64,000 nt of DNA from Pseudomonas oryzihabitans (GTDB lineage Bacteria > Pseudomonadota > Gammaproteobacteria > Pseudomonadales > Pseudomonadaceae), in NCBI RefSeq assembly GCF_007665395.1, contig NZ_VDND01000013.1, forward strand, positions 62,001 through 126,000. The letters run 5' to 3'. Below, one piece after another: positions 1 to 8,008 of the stretch. Position 1 is the stretch's first letter, and every line of letters starts with the position of its first letter. Made by a program: the position numbers and the translations under genes. The notes beneath the pieces were generated by a model. The model ran no database searches and had not been told where the DNA came from. It worked only from the letters and a program-made list of their open reading frames with translations.

Positions 1-94
1 TGGAGACGCAGTCCAGGCACATCGCCTTGTCGTAGCGGATCCAGGTCTCGGTGCGATCGAGGTCGGCGCCGAGGATGCGCAGTATCTGGGCCAT
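1..94 (-). CDS. partial CDS, unrecognised protein (N-terminus only)
   Basis: An ATG at 94-92 lies 3 bases beyond the xpt stop codon on the same strand and opens a frame that runs off the window. The 31 visible residues begin MAQILRILGADLDRTETW and contain a C-x-x-C pair (CLDC) near the edge, which could be half of a small metal site. The tight spacing to xpt suggests one transcript. I do not recognise the family, and the visible part is too short to assign a function. Confidence 0.5.
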   Translation of the reverse strand, partial: MAQILRILGADLDRTETWIRYDKAMCLDCVS

Positions 95-97
95 GGC

Positions 98-670
98 TTA
101 CTCGGCGAAGGTGACCTGGCCATCGGCCAGGGAGGCGACGCGGGCCAGGGATTCGACGCGATAACCCTGGGCGTCCAGTTCGGCACGACCGACCTGGAAC
201 GACTTCTCGATGACGATGCCCAGCCCTACCACCTCGGCACCGGCCTGGCCGATGATCGAGATCAGCGCCTTGGCCGCCTTACCGTTGGCGAGGAAGTCGT
301 CGATGATCAGCACCCGGTCGTCGGCCGCGAGGTGCATGGTGGAGACCGCGATCGTACTTTCCGTCTGCTTGGTAAAGGAATAGACACTGGCCACCAGTAG
401 ATTGTCGGTCAGCGTCAGCGACTGGTGCTTGCGGGCGAAGATCACCGGTACGCCCAGCTCCAGTCCGGTCATCACCGCCGGGGCGATGCCCGAGGCCTCG
501 ATGGTCACGATCTTGGTGATGCCGGCGTCGGCGAAGCGGCGGGCGAATTCCTGACCGATGGCCTGCATCAGCGCCGGATCGATCTGGTGGTTGAGGAAGG
601 CATCAACCTTGAGCACCTGCTCGGAGAGTACCTGGCCTTCGCTGCGAATCTTGGCTTTGAGGCGTTCCAC
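98..670 (-). CDS. xpt: xanthine phosphoribosyltransferase
   Basis: The 190-aa product matches the Bacillus-type Xpt throughout, from MERLKAKIRSEGQVLSEQVL to the C-terminus. This is a cytoplasmic purine-salvage enzyme that makes XMP from xanthine and PRPP. The PRPP-binding signature VLIIDDFLANGKA lies at about residues 120-132, preceded by the family block FARKHQSLTLTDN. Length is as expected for the family (about 190-194). The start is GTG at 670-668; the frame also aligns with known N-termini there. In P. aeruginosa xpt also lies close to rep and the dad genes (from memory), and both are in this window. No purine riboswitch fold was recognised in the upstream 180 bases. Confidence 0.95.
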   Translation of the reverse strand: MERLKAKIRSEGQVLSEQVLKVDAFLNHQIDPALMQAIGQEFARRFADAGITKIVTIEASGIAPAVMTGLELGVPVIFARKHQSLTLTDNLLVASVYSFTKQTESTIAVSTMHLAADDRVLIIDDFLANGKAAKALISIIGQAGAEVVGLGIVIEKSFQVGRAELDAQGYRVESLARVASLADGQVTFAE

Positions 671-756
671 GCGGACGGTCCTTTAACGGCAACGCCCGGG
701 CCTGAGGGCAGGACCGGGTCTGGGAATACGGAAGGGCGGCGATTGTGCCCTATCTT

Positions 757-783
757 TCAAGAAAGTCGTTAGTTTGCCGACAA
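757..783 (+). promoter_or_regulatory. FliA (sigma-28)-type promoter of the chemoreceptor gene
   Basis: TCAAGAAA at 757-764 and GCCGACAA at 776-783 are separated by exactly 11 bases. This closely fits the flagellar sigma-28 consensus (T(C/A)AAGTTT-N11-GCCGATAA). It lies about 70 bases before the ATG at 852, so transcription would start around 790. That excludes the upstream TTG at 774 as the translation start. Confidence 0.7.
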
Positions 784-851
784 GTCGTCTTATGAGCACC
801 CGGAAAGGGTGGACGGCACGTGCCGGTGGTTGGTCAGAGGAGCGGTCGAAG

Positions 852-2909
852 ATGGGCGTTTTATTGTCACCAGGCATTCGCGCGCTGGGCCGTTTCGGCT
901 TCGCCCGCAAATTCATGCTGCTACTCGTGCTGTTCATCCTGCCGCTGGTGGTCAGCCTCTGGCTACTGGGTGCGGACTTCCAGGCCAAGCTCGCCACCGT
1001 CAGTGGCGAGCGCAGTGGCGTCCGGCTGCTGCAGCGCCTGGATGCCCTGGAGGCCGAACTCAATGCCCAGCGCAACCTCACCGCCCGCTGGAAGGCGGTC
1101 GACACCAGTCGGCAGCAGACCCCGGCCGTGGAGGCCGCCATCGCGGCGCTGGAAAAGCGCGGCGACAGCCGGCGCGAGCGCCTGGCCGCGCTGCAGCAGC
1201 AGGTGACTGCCGAAGCCCTCGGCAGCGATGTCGAGAAGCGCTTCCAGGCTCTCCAGCAGGCGGTCGCCGGTCTCGAACTCAAGGATCTGCGCAGCCTGGG
1301 CTGGTGGCCGGACGGCTATGACAGATTCACCGCCGCCCTGGGCGCGGTCCAGGCACTGCGCGAACAGATCGCCCTCGACAGCGGCCTGATCCTCGATCCC
1401 TGGCTGGAAACCTACCTGATGATGCAGATCAGCACGAGCCAGTCGGCCGAGCTGTACGAGCGCCTCGGGCGCCTGGCCAGCGTCGGCCAGGCCAGCGTCG
1501 CCTCCGGCCAGTTCAGCCTGCAGAGTCGCCTGCAGCTGCGCGACCTGCGTGCCCGGGTCGGCGATTCCACCGACAGCCTGGCCAAGGTCGCGACGTTGCT
1601 CGGCAGCAAGCTGCCCGCCGACCTGGCGAACTGGAAGGACGCCTACCAGCAGGTGAACGGCCAGCTGGACGCCAGCCTCAAGACCCTCGACCAGGGGCTG
1701 TTCGGCGGCGAGATCACCCTCAAGCCGGAGCAATTCGAGGCGACCCTCGATGGCGTCCTGCACGGCCTGCAGAGCTTCCGCCAGCAGACCCTCACGAGTC
1801 TCGACCTACGGCTGCAGTACTACGCTGCCGATGCCATTCGCAGTTTCGCCTTCATCGCCGGCGGCTTCGGTCTGCTGCTGGTGGTGACCGGCTATCTGCT
1901 GCTGTGCATGCAGACCGCCATCCGCGGCAGTGCACGGCGCATCACCACCCTGGCCGAAGGCCTGCGCGACGGTGACCTGACCCACAAGGCCGAGGTCGCC
2001 GGCCAGGACGAACTGGCACAGATCGGGCGGGCGTTGGATCTGGCGGTGGTCCAGCTGCGCGGCAGCCTGCAGGCGGTCGAGCAGGAGAGCCGCCAGGTGG
2101 GGACAGCCTCGGGCGCCCTGGGCGAGCAGGCCGAGGCGGCGCTGAGCGCCGTGGAGGCCCAGCGGCAGCAGATCACCCAGATCGCCACCGCCGCCACCGA
2201 ATTGGCCGCCACCGCCCAGGGCGTAGCCCAGAGTTGCGAGGAGGCTGCCGGGCGCGCCGCGCAGATGCGTGGCATCGCCCAGGCCAGCCAGGACGACAGC
2301 CGGCAGACCACCGCCAGCATCCAGCGGCTCAATCAGCGACTGGACGAGACGGCCGCGGCCATGGCCCAGGTCAACACCCAGGCCGGCCAGATCCAGCAGG
2401 TGGTGGACGTCATCCGCGGCATCGCCGAGCAGACCAACCTGCTGGCGCTCAATGCCGCCATCGAGGCCGCGCGTGCGGGCGACCAGGGGCGGGGGTTCGC
2501 CGTGGTGGCCGACGAGGTGCGCTCGCTGTCGCAGCGCACCCAGGCGTCCACGGCGCAGATCGCCGGGACCGTCGGCAGCCTGAGCGGCACCGTGGCCCAG
2601 GCCGTGTCCCTGATGCAGGAGGCCTGTGGCCAGGCGGCCAGCGATGCCCAGTCCATCACCGGGCTGGGGCAGCGGCTGGAAGAGATCGCCGAGTCGGTGC
2701 AGGGGGTGTCGGACACCCTGGTGCAGATCGCCACCGCCGCCGAACAGCAGGCGGTCACGGCCGATCAGGTCAGTGGCAACATCCAGCAGATCGATGGCGC
2801 CGCGGCCGACCTGCTGAGCAACGCCCGTACCGTGCAGTCGACGGCGGTCGGCCTGGATGCCGGCAGCCGTACCCTGGCGGCCAACACCACGCGCTTCCGC
2901 CTGAGCTGA
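852..2909 (+). CDS. methyl-accepting chemotaxis protein
   Basis: This 685-aa inner-membrane chemoreceptor has TM1 at about residues 13-38 (rich in L/V/I), then a periplasmic sensor region of about 290 residues that is helical and Q/A/L-rich with no recognised ligand-domain signature. TM2 is at about 331-353, followed by a HAMP domain and a long cytoplasmic signalling coiled coil. The hairpin tip EQTNLLALNAAIEAARAG starts at about residue 526. The C-terminus lacks a CheR-tethering pentapeptide. The ATG at 852 has GAGGAG about 10 bases upstream and lies downstream of the FliA-type promoter, so it is preferred over the in-frame TTG at 774. The ligand cannot be deduced. Confidence 0.93.
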   Translation: MGVLLSPGIRALGRFGFARKFMLLLVLFILPLVVSLWLLGADFQAKLATVSGERSGVRLLQRLDALEAELNAQRNLTARWKAVDTSRQQTPAVEAAIAALEKRGDSRRERLAALQQQVTAEALGSDVEKRFQALQQAVAGLELKDLRSLGWWPDGYDRFTAALGAVQALREQIALDSGLILDPWLETYLMMQISTSQSAELYERLGRLASVGQASVASGQFSLQSRLQLRDLRARVGDSTDSLAKVATLLGSKLPADLANWKDAYQQVNGQLDASLKTLDQGLFGGEITLKPEQFEATLDGVLHGLQSFRQQTLTSLDLRLQYYAADAIRSFAFIAGGFGLLLVVTGYLLLCMQTAIRGSARRITTLAEGLRDGDLTHKAEVAGQDELAQIGRALDLAVVQLRGSLQAVEQESRQVGTASGALGEQAEAALSAVEAQRQQITQIATAATELAATAQGVAQSCEEAAGRAAQMRGIAQASQDDSRQTTASIQRLNQRLDETAAAMAQVNTQAGQIQQVVDVIRGIAEQTNLLALNAAIEAARAGDQGRGFAVVADEVRSLSQRTQASTAQIAGTVGSLSGTVAQAVSLMQEACGQAASDAQSITGLGQRLEEIAESVQGVSDTLVQIATAAEQQAVTADQVSGNIQQIDGAAADLLSNARTVQSTAVGLDAGSRTLAANTTRFRLS

Positions 2910-2918
2910 ACGAACGAA

Positions 2919-2936
2919 GGGGCGCCGTGGCGCCCC
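2919..2936. terminator. hairpin between convergent genes
   Basis: GGGGCGCC (2919-2926) and GGCGCCCC (2929-2936) form a perfect 8-bp stem 9 bases after the chemoreceptor stop and 20 bases before the end of the opposing small gene. There is no T-run on either side, so termination efficiency is uncertain. Confidence 0.5.
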
Positions 2937-2955
2937 TGGTCCGGCAAGAGGACGA

Positions 2956-3222
2956 TCAGGCCTTGGTGTCGATCAGGGTGCCCAGGGTCTCCTGGGCGGT
3001 CTGCATGACCTTGCTGCCGGCCAGGGCCTGGTATTTGCCGATGTCCAGGTTGACCAGCTGACTGGCCAGATCGGCCTGGCTGTTTGTATTCGCGCTCGGG
3101 GCTTCGTCCTGGTTGCGCGCGGCCTGGGCGGCGATGGCGCTACCAGCCTTTTCCACCGTGCGGCTGCCGTTCTGGAAGGCCTGTACCCCGGCATAGAGGG
3201 TACTGCTTGAGGTCACGTTCAT
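2956..3222 (-). CDS. small protein, possible YjfB-type putative motility protein
   Basis: This 88-aa protein begins MNVTSSSTLYAGVQAFQNGS and has an alanine/glutamine-rich middle and a C-terminal amphipathic stretch (LASQLVNLDIGKYQALAGSKVMQTAQETLGTLIDTKA). There is no signal peptide or membrane segment. The ATG at 3222 has a GAGGA-type ribosome site; upstream in-frame codons lack one. Small proteins of this make-up are common in pseudomonads and resemble the poorly characterised YjfB putative motility family, although some carry a misleading pqq name. It lies convergent to a FliA-promoted chemoreceptor, which fits a motility link, but this is inference. No convincing FliA promoter of its own was found. 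Confidence 0.7.
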   Translation of the reverse strand: MNVTSSSTLYAGVQAFQNGSRTVEKAGSAIAAQAARNQDEAPSANTNSQADLASQLVNLDIGKYQALAGSKVMQTAQETLGTLIDTKA

Positions 3223-3312
3223 GGACGAGGTCCTCGACGGTGATGTCAAAGGGCTATTGAAGCAGCTTTGACGCCAACAAACCAGCAAGCAATGTGACCG
3301 TCTGTATCCCGG

Positions 3313-4419
3313 CTATTGCTGGATCGTCGCACTGTTGCCCTGGCCGCTCTGGCGCAGGCTCAGGTTGTTGCCCGTACTGGTCTGGCTGATGGCGGTATAC
3401 TGGCCGCCGCCCTGCTGACTAGCGCTGACCCGGGCTTCGCTGCCCAGCCCTGCGTGCAAGACATGGCCGTCGCCCAGTTGCTCGACGCCGAGTTCGACGT
3501 GGTCACCGATCCACAGCGCGCTCACCTCGTTGTCGTTGCCCTGGGCGGCCAGGGTCAGGCGGGAATCGTCGCCGCCGATCAGCACGCTGGTGTCGTTGCG
3601 CCTGCCCGCTTGCTGCAGATCGAGCTGGTTACCCTTGCCGGTCACGTTTACCTGGACGGTATTGTCGTCACCAAGCTGCCGCGCGCTGACGCTCTGGACG
3701 CTAGCGTCGCGGCCGTTCTGCTGCACTGCCGCCTGGTTGCGATTGCCGATCTGGATCAGCTGGACGTCCTGCTGTCGCCCGCCCTGGCGAGCGCCTGCGC
3801 GGTTATCGTCGCCGCGCTGCTCGACCACCGCGCGGTTGGCAGCGCCGCCCTGCAGCAGCTCCACCTCGTTGCGCGCGCCCAGGCTCAGCACGTCCTGGAC
3901 ATGCTCGTCACCCACCTGCCTGAGTCGCGCCGCGCTGTCGCGACCGTCCTGGAAGAGATTCAGCCCGTTACGCTCACCCTGTTGCTCGATGCGCAGGCGC
4001 TGGTCATCACCGCCCTGGCGCACCAGGGCTTCGTTGCGCAGGCCGCGCTGGAGGATCTCCACTGCGTTGCGCTGGCCATGGCCCTGGTAGACATAGGCGT
4101 GGCTCTGGCTGGCCTCGCGCTGGTCGATGGCGACCTCGCGGGCGCCGCCGGCGGCCTGGGTGACATTGGCGAAGTTGCCGAGGCCGCCTTGCTCGACGCG
4201 GGTGCTGTCGCCTTGCGAGGCGCTCTGGGTGAGATAGGCCTGGCTGGCGCGGCCGGTCTGGATCAGCTCCAGGTTGCCCTGGCGGGTGCCAGGCTCCTGG
4301 GTCAGGAAGGCGCCCAGGCGTTCGCCGCGCTGGTCCACCAGGGTCCGGTTGTCGAAGGCTGTGGCGGTGCCGGTCAGGCCGAGCAGGCCCAGGCAGGTCA
4401 GGAACTTGAAGGTAGGCAC
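3313..4419 (-). CDS. secreted curlin-repeat (amyloid-like) protein
   Basis: This 368-aa protein has a signal peptide (residues 1-21, ending TATA before FDN), then an almost uninterrupted array of curlin-like units across residues 45-368. The units are about 20-23 residues with the spacing G-x-x-N-x-A-x-(V/L)-x-Q, as in GLGNFANVTQ, GLRNEALVRQ, GAANRAVVEQ, GNRNQAAVQQ and GQGNSATIQQ at the very C-terminus. Such repeats form the beta-helical core of CsgA/CsgB functional amyloids, but this protein is about twice the usual size of CsgA or CsgB. The start is GTG at 4419 with a weak ribosome site; no better in-frame start precedes the signal peptide. It lies 76 bases after bioD on the same strand. 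No csgC/E/F/G genes are in the window, so its secretion route is unknown. Confidence 0.85.
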   Translation of the reverse strand: MPTFKFLTCLGLLGLTGTATAFDNRTLVDQRGERLGAFLTQEPGTRQGNLELIQTGRASQAYLTQSASQGDSTRVEQGGLGNFANVTQAAGGAREVAIDQREASQSHAYVYQGHGQRNAVEILQRGLRNEALVRQGGDDQRLRIEQQGERNGLNLFQDGRDSAARLRQVGDEHVQDVLSLGARNEVELLQGGAANRAVVEQRGDDNRAGARQGGRQQDVQLIQIGNRNQAAVQQNGRDASVQSVSARQLGDDNTVQVNVTGKGNQLDLQQAGRRNDTSVLIGGDDSRLTLAAQGNDNEVSALWIGDHVELGVEQLGDGHVLHAGLGSEARVSASQQGGGQYTAISQTSTGNNLSLRQSGQGNSATIQQ

Positions 4420-4495
4420 AGCGGCGATCCGGCAGTGGCGGCCAGGGCAGTCTGCCGTCGCCCCGGTCGAGCGGCCATCGCCCGAAAGACTGATA

Positions 4496-5167
4496 TCAGC
4501 CAGGCAGGCGCAGGTGTGCGGCGACGGCGGCCGGGGTGGCGGCGGCCAGGTGCGGCACCGTGCCCAGGCAGGGCGCCGGCAGGCGCTCGTGCAGGGTGGC
4601 CAGGTTGTCGTCCAGGCGCAGGGTGGCCGGGGCCACCAGGTTTGCCACCCAGCCGGCCAGCGGCAGGCCGTCGGCGAGGATGGCCTCGGCGCTGAGCAGG
4701 GCATGGTTGATGCACCCCAGGCGCACGCCCACCACCAGGATCACCGGAAGCTGCAGCTCCTGCGCGAGATCGGACAGCGACTCGCGCCCGGCCAGGGGCA
4801 CGCGCCAGCCGCCGGCGCCTTCCACCAGGGTGAAGTCGGCGTCCAGGGCGAGGATCCGCCGCACCGGCGCGGCCAGGGCGGCCACACTGAGGTCGATACC
4901 GGCCTCGCGGGCCGCCAGGTGCGGGGCGATGGCCGGTTCCAGGGCGATGGGATTGATGTCGGCATAGGCGAGCGGCAGCGAGGTCTCGCCCAGCAAGGCC
5001 AGGGCGTCGCCATTGCGCAGACCCTCGGCGGTGCGCTCGCAACCGGAGGCCACCGGCTTGACCCCGGCGGTGGCGAGGCCTTGCTGGCGCGCCCGGTGCA
5101 GCAGGCCGGCGGCGATGGTGGTCTTGCCGATCTCGGTGTCGGTGCCGGTGACGAAATAGGCGGGCAT
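4496..5167 (-). CDS. bioD: dethiobiotin synthetase BioD
   Basis: This 223-aa enzyme closes the ureido ring of dethiobiotin from DAPA, CO2 and ATP, the penultimate step of biotin synthesis. It begins MPAYFVTGTDTEIGKTTIAA; the P-loop GTDTEIGKTT is at about residues 8-17. VEGAGGWRVP near residue 118 is the conserved substrate-binding loop. An ATG at 5176 overlaps the bioC stop, but the AAGGA ribosome site abuts that codon and sits 9 bases from the ATG at 5167, so 5167 is preferred. It is the last gene of the bioB-F-H-C-D run and is followed by the curlin-like gene. Confidence 0.95.
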   Translation of the reverse strand: MPAYFVTGTDTEIGKTTIAAGLLHRARQQGLATAGVKPVASGCERTAEGLRNGDALALLGETSLPLAYADINPIALEPAIAPHLAAREAGIDLSVAALAAPVRRILALDADFTLVEGAGGWRVPLAGRESLSDLAQELQLPVILVVGVRLGCINHALLSAEAILADGLPLAGWVANLVAPATLRLDDNLATLHERLPAPCLGTVPHLAAATPAAVAAHLRLPG

Positions 5168-5172
5168 GGGGT

Positions 5173-5958
5173 TCATTCCTTGCGCAGCAGGACGTGGATC
5201 ACCTGGTAGGTGGCGGGCAGCCCGGCGGGCTCGCGCAGGCCCTCGTAGGCCTGGGTGAAGGCGGCCAGACGTTGGCGTCCGGTGAGGCCCTGGGGGCGGC
5301 CCTGGTTGAGGTTGTGGGCGCCGATGGCCTTGAGGTGCCGGGTCAGGGCACGCAGGTCCGGGAAATGCAGCCGCTCGGGTTCGATCTCCAGCGCCAGGAC
5401 CCGCAGGCCGCTGGCCGCGGCGGCTTCGGCATAGGCCGCTTGGGTGCGGAAGCGATTGACGTGCACCTGGTCGTCCACCCGGGCCCAGCTCTGGCGCAAC
5501 TCGGCGAGGGTGCCCTCGACCAGGCTGCTGAAGGCCAGTACCCCGCCCGGTCGCAGGACGCGCCGCGCCTCGGCGAGGACGGTGGGCAGCTCGGCGCACC
5601 ACTGCAGGGCCAGGCTGGAGAGGATGAGGTCGCAGCAATCGTCGCGCAGTGGCAGGCGCTCGGCGTCGGCGGCCACATGGTAACGGGCGCCGGTCCCCTG
5701 CTGGCGGGCATGACGGAGCATGCCGTCGGCCAGGTCCAGGGCCAGGCCTTCGCTCGCAGGATGACGTCGGGCCAGGGCCCGGCTGCAATAGCCGGTGCCG
5801 CTGCCCAGGTCCAGCCAGCGCTGGGGATGCTGGTCAGGTAGCCGGGCGAGGAGGCAATCGGCGACCCGGCGTTGCAGCAGGGCGGCGCCGTCGTACTGCG
5901 CGGCGGCGCGGGAAAAGGACAGCGCCACCTGGCGCTTGTCGGGCAATACGTCAGCCAT
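5173..5958 (-). CDS. bioC: malonyl-ACP O-methyltransferase BioC
   Basis: This 261-aa SAM-dependent methyltransferase masks malonyl-ACP as its methyl ester so that the fatty-acid machinery can build pimeloyl-ACP methyl ester. The N-terminus MADVLPDKRQVALSFSRAA is the BioC signature. The SAM motif I, WLDLGSGTGYCSRALA, lies at about residues 50-65. The start at 5958 has AGGA just upstream and aligns with the family; another ATG at 5970 is possible. The gene overlaps the end of bioH by 8 bases, indicating translational coupling. Confidence 0.94.
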   Translation of the reverse strand: MADVLPDKRQVALSFSRAAAQYDGAALLQRRVADCLLARLPDQHPQRWLDLGSGTGYCSRALARRHPASEGLALDLADGMLRHARQQGTGARYHVAADAERLPLRDDCCDLILSSLALQWCAELPTVLAEARRVLRPGGVLAFSSLVEGTLAELRQSWARVDDQVHVNRFRTQAAYAEAAAASGLRVLALEIEPERLHFPDLRALTRHLKAIGAHNLNQGRPQGLTGRQRLAAFTQAYEGLREPAGLPATYQVIHVLLRKE

Positions 5959-6676
5959 CGCGTCCTGCATAGATGAATTCACGGATACGGGTAGCCACCT
6001 CGTCCGGGCGTTCCAGGGGCAGGCCATGGCTAGCGTGCTCCAGGACCTCCACCTGGGCGGTCGGCAGCTCGTCGCGCAGCGCCTGGGCGGCCGTGGCCGG
6101 GGCCAGGGCGTCGTGGGCGCCGAACAGGTGCAGCTGGGGTCCGGCGAAGGCCTGCAGGGCGGCGCGGGTATCCAGCCGGGCCAGCAATTCCAGGCCGGCG
6201 AGGACCACCTCGGGCTCGACCTCGGGCAGGGTCACCTGCAACTGGCGGGCGAGGGTACGGCTGTCGCGCGCGCCCTGGGCCACCAGCAGGGTGAAGCGCC
6301 TGAGAGTCTGGTCGGCGTCCAGCGAGCAGGCTTCGAAGAAGTCGGTGAAGACGCTGCGCGCCATGGCGGTCTGCCAGCCGGGACGGGCGACGAAGCAGGG
6401 GTTGCTGGCCAGGGTGACGAGGCCATGCACGCCTTCCGGGCGGCGCAGGGTGAATTCGCTGGCGAGCATGCCGCCCAGTGACCAGCCGGCCAGCCAGACG
6501 CCCTCGGCGATGCGGGCTTCCAGGTCGGTGAACCACTCCTGGGTATCGACCTGCGCTGGCAGCGGCTCGATCAGCACGTCGAGGAAGGGCGCCTGCTCGG
6601 CGAGTTCGTCACGCAGGGGCTCCAGCGGAGCACTGCCCAGGCCCCAGCCGGGCAGCAAGATCAGGGTATCGCGCAT
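5951..6676 (-). CDS. bioH: pimeloyl-[ACP] methyl ester esterase BioH
   Basis: This 241-aa alpha/beta-hydrolase removes the methyl ester that BioC adds, ending pimeloyl chain elongation. The nucleophile elbow GWSLGG is at residues 64-69 (Ser66). The acid is probably the Asp of LFGAHDALAP and the base the His of EHASHGLPL. Both the length and the N-terminus (MRDTLILLPGWGLG, oxyanion region) fit the family. It is 7 bases downstream of bioF and overlaps bioC, in the order bioB-F-H-C-D usual for pseudomonads. Confidence 0.94.
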   Translation of the reverse strand: MRDTLILLPGWGLGSAPLEPLRDELAEQAPFLDVLIEPLPAQVDTQEWFTDLEARIAEGVWLAGWSLGGMLASEFTLRRPEGVHGLVTLASNPCFVARPGWQTAMARSVFTDFFEACSLDADQTLRRFTLLVAQGARDSRTLARQLQVTLPEVEPEVVLAGLELLARLDTRAALQAFAGPQLHLFGAHDALAPATAAQALRDELPTAQVEVLEHASHGLPLERPDEVATRIREFIYAGRDG

Positions 6677-6683
6677 TGGTCGG

Positions 6684-7859
6684 TCACTTATCCGCGTCGG
6701 GCGGTAATTCGGCCATGGCCTGGGCCAGAGCGTCGAGCAAGAGGTCCACGTGCGCTTCGCGATGGGCCGCCGTCAGGGTCACCCGCAGGCGGGCACTGCC
6801 GGCCGGTACGGTGGGCGGTCGGATGGCGGTGACCAGGATCCCGCGGCGGCGCAGGGCGGCGGAGAGTGCGAGGGCGCGCGCGCTGTCGCCGACCAGGATG
6901 GGCTGGATCGGCGTGGCGCTGAGCATAAGGTCCAGGCCGAGGGCCGTCGCGCCCCTGCGGAATCTCTGGATCAAAGTGTGCAGGAGCTCACGGCGCCAGC
7001 CTTCCTCGCGGACGAGCTGCAGGGCGGCGAGGGTGGCGCAGGCCACCGCCGGCGGCTGGCTGGTGGTGTAGATATAGGGGCGGGCGAACTGGATCAGCGT
7101 CTCGATCAGTTCTTCGCTGCCGGCGACGAAGGCCCCGGCGGTGCCGCAGGCCTTGCCCAGGGTGCCGACCAGCACCGGGACCTGGCCCTGGTCCAGGCCG
7201 AAGTGCTCGACGATGCCGCCGCCGCTGGCGCCCAGGGTGCCGATACCATGGGCATCGTCCACCAGGGTCCAGGCGCCGTGGCGCTGGGCGACCTCGCAGA
7301 GCTCGGGCAGGGCGGCCAGATCGCCGTCCATGCTGAAGACCCCGTCGGTGACCACCAGGGTGTCGCCCTCGGCCTTGGCCAGGCGCGAGGCCAGGCTGGC
7401 CGTATCGTTGTGCAGGTAGCGGCCGAAGCGCGCGCCGCTGAGCAGGCCGGCGTCGAGCAGGGAGGCGTGGTTGAGGCGGTCTTCCAGCACGGTGTCGCCA
7501 CGCCCGACCAGGGCGGTGACCGCTGCCAGGTTGGCCATGTAGCCGGTGGAGAACAGCAGGGCGCGTGGCCGCCCGGTGAGGTCGGCCAGGGCTTCTTCGA
7601 CCTGGTGGTGCGGACCGCTATGGCCGATCACCAGGTGCGAGGCGCCGCCGCCCACGCCCCAGCGCTCGGCGCCCGCGCGCAGGGCGGCGATCACCTGGGG
7701 GTGATTGGCCAGGCCCAGGTAGTCGTTGCTGCAGAAGGCCAGCAGGGCTTCGCCATCCACCACCACCTCGGGGCCCTGGGGCGCCTCCAGCAACGGGCGG
7801 CGCCGATAGAGGTGCTCGGCGTGACGCTGGGCCAGGCGGGCGGCGAGGTCGAAGGCCAT
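6684..7859 (-). CDS. bioF: 8-amino-7-oxononanoate synthase BioF
   Basis: This 391-aa PLP enzyme of the alpha-oxoamine synthase family joins pimeloyl-ACP and L-alanine to give KAPA. Visible motifs are CSNDYLGLANHP near residue 43, the pyridine-stacking segment with SHLVIGHSGPHHQ, the DDAHGIGTLG loop, and the Schiff-base lysine in TLGKACGTAGAF. ATG at 7859 opens MAFDLAARLAQRHAEHLYR. The open frame extends upstream only through a REP-like palindrome (7886-7920), so that extension is rejected. Two REP-like copies separate it from bioB. Confidence 0.95.
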   Translation of the reverse strand: MAFDLAARLAQRHAEHLYRRRPLLEAPQGPEVVVDGEALLAFCSNDYLGLANHPQVIAALRAGAERWGVGGGASHLVIGHSGPHHQVEEALADLTGRPRALLFSTGYMANLAAVTALVGRGDTVLEDRLNHASLLDAGLLSGARFGRYLHNDTASLASRLAKAEGDTLVVTDGVFSMDGDLAALPELCEVAQRHGAWTLVDDAHGIGTLGASGGGIVEHFGLDQGQVPVLVGTLGKACGTAGAFVAGSEELIETLIQFARPYIYTTSQPPAVACATLAALQLVREEGWRRELLHTLIQRFRRGATALGLDLMLSATPIQPILVGDSARALALSAALRRRGILVTAIRPPTVPAGSARLRVTLTAAHREAHVDLLLDALAQAMAELPPDADK

Positions 7860-7885
7860 GGGGAGTCTCGGTAGCGTTGGAAGGC

Positions 7886-7990
7886 CCCTCACCCCAGCCC
7901 TCTCCCGAGGAGAGAGGGGGGGTCTGGAGCGCGGGTTGGCGGCAGGGCGTTCCCTCACCCCGGCCCTCTGCCAGGGGGAGAGGGGGCAGA
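7886..7990. repeat. two REP-like palindromes between bioB and bioF
   Basis: Two copies of the window's commonest repeat (CTCACCCC, then CCCTCTCCC facing a GGAGAGAGGGGG-type arm) lie at about 7887-7920 and 7953-7986 in the same orientation. In the bioBF transcript they would form stem-loops that could modulate decay or read-through. Confidence 0.8.
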
Positions 7991-8008
7991 GCGGAGCGGA
8001 GCGCCGAG

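Noticed and set aside
671..756. Purine riboswitch upstream of xpt
   Set aside because: No purine-aptamer core could be found, and xpt riboswitches are not expected in pseudomonads.
774..851. Upstream extension of the first chemoreceptor from TTG 774
   Set aside because: It overlaps the FliA-type promoter, has no ribosome site, and the ATG at 852 precedes a normal N-terminal TM helix with GAGGAG upstream.
2956..3310. Possible FliA promoter before the small motility-type gene (TCAAAGCT ... GCCCTTTG)
   Set aside because: Spacing is 9 instead of 11 bases and the -10 element is poor.
3316..4695. Long plus-strand open frame (459 codons) opposite the curlin-like gene
   Set aside because: Its residues are an Ala/Leu/Val-rich by-product of the repetitive GC-rich gene on the minus strand; it has no signal peptide, domain or ribosome site, while the minus strand has clear curlin repeats.
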